This document shows, piece by piece, positions 62,556 through 64,000 of a stretch of DNA of 64,000 nucleotides. Origin of the DNA: Prochlorococcus marinus str. MIT 9211 (lineage in GTDB: Bacteria; Cyanobacteriota; Cyanobacteriia; PCC-6307; Cyanobiaceae); the NCBI RefSeq assembly GCF_000018585.1, contig NC_009976.1, positions 62,001-126,000 on the forward strand, written 5' to 3'. Both the position numbers and the translations under genes were made by a program. The notes beneath the pieces were generated by a model. The model saw only the letters and a program-made list of their open reading frames with translations, was not told where the DNA came from and searched no databases. The number at the start of each line of letters is the position of its first letter. Position 1 is the first letter of the stretch.

Positions 62556-63281
62556 TTATGATCCGGCAGAAGAAAATTCCATTAAATCTATTTCTAATTG
62601 ATCGCGCCAATCAAATAAGTTCTTGAGTATTGGATTATCACTAAAACCTTTACAGCCTTTGTTGGCAAGGCGTATCCCTGAAGAAGTCGGAAACTTTATT
62701 AGCGATAACTGCGCTGCTACTGCAAGGTCCGCAATACTAAGTTCATTACCCACTAACCATTTTTTTGTATTCACCAGACTTGACAACTTTTCTAAGCTTT
62801 CTAGGAGAGATGCCTCTTGTTCATTATTTACTAAGTCACTAATTTCATTAATGAATTGGCAAGGAATACCACCAATGATTTGCTTGAGTGAAGCTGGAAG
62901 CTCGTCTGGTAAAAGAGCTACTCTTAAGTCTTCGTCAATAGCTGCTGCTTGTAAGAGGGCTCTTCTGGCAGCCTTCGCTAAAGTGGTATCTGCCCAATCT
63001 TCAATGATATGAGCCTGAGCTGCTTCTTTGGGGTCATTAGGGAAAAGCTTAGGTTCAGCCTCAATGCCTTCTAAATATTTAATAATTTCACTTGAATCAG
63101 CGATTATATTTCCGTTGTCTACTATGACTGGCACTTGCCTTTGTCCAGACAGACGAAATACATTCATTTGACCTATTCCAGGCATCACTTCAATAACTCT
63201 GTAACTTATTGCTTTTGCCTGTAACGCCATTCTTACCTTTAAGCAAAAGGACGAATGGCGAAATTGATATAGTTCCAACAT
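62556..63281 (-). CDS. Glutathione S-transferase-like protein
   Basis: The 241-aa protein has a thioredoxin-like N-terminal domain (LYQFRHSSFCLKVRMALQAK with a CxxK in place of CPYC, then VPVIVDNGNIIADSSEIIKY near 50, where DSSEI is the glutathione-binding motif) and an all-helical C-terminal domain (NELSIADLAVAAQLSLIKFP near 195). The substrate is open. ATG at 63281. It lies 38 bp upstream of crr7 on the same strand. Confidence 0.88.
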   Translation of the reverse strand: MLELYQFRHSSFCLKVRMALQAKAISYRVIEVMPGIGQMNVFRLSGQRQVPVIVDNGNIIADSSEIIKYLEGIEAEPKLFPNDPKEAAQAHIIEDWADTTLAKAARRALLQAAAIDEDLRVALLPDELPASLKQIIGGIPCQFINEISDLVNNEQEASLLESLEKLSSLVNTKKWLVGNELSIADLAVAAQLSLIKFPTSSGIRLANKGCKGFSDNPILKNLFDWRDQLEIDLMEFSSAGS

Positions 63282-63340
63282 AAAACTTTGCTCTCAAAGA
63301 AGGGCAGAGTAGATATTAAATGTATGCAAGAGTGACTCCA

Positions 63341-63547
63341 ATGGGTGAGTTTTTTTCAAATGTTTCTAGATATCCCAAATATCTCATTACGATCATCCTT
63401 GGAATCTTTACGGCGTTTCTTCAACCATTAATTCGCAGAAGTAAAAATCCTCTCACAGCAATAGCACTCATAGCAGCTTTTATTAGTGCTGCTATGACTC
63501 TTTATTTTGTAGTGAAAGCAATGGTTTTCCCTTCATCAATGATTTAG
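63341..63547 (+). CDS. DUF751 (Ycf33-type) small membrane protein
   Basis: From ATG 63341 the 68-aa protein starts [20 protein letters not shown], the DUF751 start (EFFxNVSRYPxYLI), with two spans at about residues 14-32 and 45-63. An ATG seven codons upstream (63320) is possible but family similarity begins here. Related to plastid Ycf33; function unknown. It ends 2 bp before rbfA. Confidence 0.85.
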
Positions 63548-63549
63548 TT

Positions 63550-63942
63550 ATGGCACATGGTCGTCGTGTTGAAAAAGTTTCTGCTCTCATTCGAAAGGAA
63601 ATGAGTCAACTATTGCTTGATGGAATAAGGGATGAAAGAGTTGCTTCCAGTATGGTAACTATTACTGAAGTAGAGGTTTCAGGAGATTTACAGCACTGCA
63701 AAATCTTTGTGAGTATTTTTGGCCAGGATCCAAAAAGAGAAGAGGCGTTTTCTGGTTTACAAGCAGCTAGTGGATTTTTGAGGGGTGAGTTGGGTAGAAG
63801 ATTGCAAATGAGGAGAGCCCCAGAAATTGTTTTTAAATTAGATAAGGGGATGGAGAAAGGCTCTTCAGTATTAGATCTTTTGGGAAAACTTGAAGAAGAG
63901 AGAAAAAACAAAGATGAAATTTCTGAAGGAATGAATTTTTAG
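63550..63942 (+). CDS. rbfA: 30S ribosome-binding factor RbfA
   Basis: The 130-aa KH-fold protein has [20 protein letters not shown] at its start, [20 protein letters not shown] near residue 37, and [20 protein letters not shown] near 87. RbfA helps mature the 5' end of 16S rRNA on the 30S particle. ATG at 63550, 2 bp after the DUF751 stop and 2 bp before the next gene, which argues for one operon. Confidence 0.95.
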
Positions 63943-63944
63943 CG

Positions 63945-64000
63945 ATGCCTTCGTTTGATCGCCAGGTTCTTCGACGCAAGGTTTCTGAAATCTTTGTTAT
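63945..64000 (+). CDS. Start of next gene, truncated by window end; possible beta-hexosaminidase/GH3
   Basis: An ATG at 63945, 2 bp after rbfA, opens a frame that runs off the window: MPSFDRQVLRRKVSEIFVM. Only about 18 residues are visible. In picocyanobacteria a glycoside hydrolase family 3 gene often follows rbfA and starts with a similar RRxVxxxxVxRASG pattern, so this is my guess by context; the visible part alone does not prove it. Confidence 0.5.
   Translation, partial: MPSFDRQVLRRKVSEIFV

Noticed and set aside
1-64000. CRISPR arrays, insertion sequences, rRNA genes
   Set aside because: Reading through the window I found no regularly spaced repeats, transposase motifs or rRNA-like stretches.

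Overview
The window looks like core chromosome of a marine picocyanobacterium of the Prochlorococcus / marine Synechococcus clade, most likely a Prochlorococcus because it is strongly AT-rich by eye and tightly packed. Support comes from a permuted two-piece tmRNA whose tag reads ANKIVSFSRQTAPVAA, two high-light-inducible (Hli) proteins, psbX, Ycf66, a CRR7-like protein, DUF751 and DUF3120 proteins, and the cyanobacterial radical-SAM/DUF512 family. I see no insertion sequence, prophage, CRISPR array, rRNA operon or toxin cluster.

Layout. 1-4.4 kb: 3' part of argJ, an MsbA-type ABC exporter, the permuted ssrA gene and a THUMP-domain RNA methylase. 4.4-12.6 kb: a pair of small membrane proteins, a 43-aa membrane peptide, a stand-alone LigD-phosphoesterase-like protein, SMC, a PRC-barrel protein and an LpxB-like glycosyltransferase. 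12.6-19.9 kb: tRNA-Leu(AAG), accC, yggT, psbX, ycf66, an Hli protein, an SbmA/BacA-type ABC transporter, hinT, a 46-aa protein, rpsU and def. 20-27 kb: an S9 peptidase convergent with the iron-sulphur operon sufBCDS, which has a divergent partner. 27-34 kb: a DUF4912 protein, phosphoglucomutase, rarA, peroxiredoxin Q, coaX and cysH. 34-41.5 kb: type II NADH dehydrogenase, an SLC13/RCK transporter, ktrB, ktrA, anmK, a ribbon-helix-helix regulator and two small proteins. 41.5-52.4 kb: an ABC-F protein, a Deg protease, small cyanobacterial proteins, xseAB, a BrkB-family protein, an inositol-phosphatase-family protein, TolC and a PDZ/radical-SAM protein. 52.7-64 kb: DUF3120, nadB, a VKOR-thioredoxin fusion, rimO, a petL-like peptide, a run of AT-rich small genes, a FemAB-like protein, a RibD-C protein, a tandem PTPS protein, aroK, crr7, a glutathione transferase, a DUF751 protein, rbfA and the start of the next gene.

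The genes serve photosynthesis (psbX, hli, ycf66, crr7, petL-like), iron-sulphur assembly feeding several Fe-S enzymes here (RimO, the radical-SAM/DUF512 protein), sulphate assimilation (cysH), ion homeostasis (SLC13-KtrB-KtrA), cofactor supply (coaX, nadB, PTPS, RibD-C) and genome maintenance (SMC, RarA, XseAB).

I found no clear undescribed multi-gene system. The points most worth a second look are inverted repeats at sufB, psbX, yggT and the RHH gene, the tRNA-Leu with an A34 anticodon, the isolated LigD-phosphoesterase-like protein, and several real-looking small genes below the usual length cut-off. All family assignments come from reading motifs by eye, with no database search.
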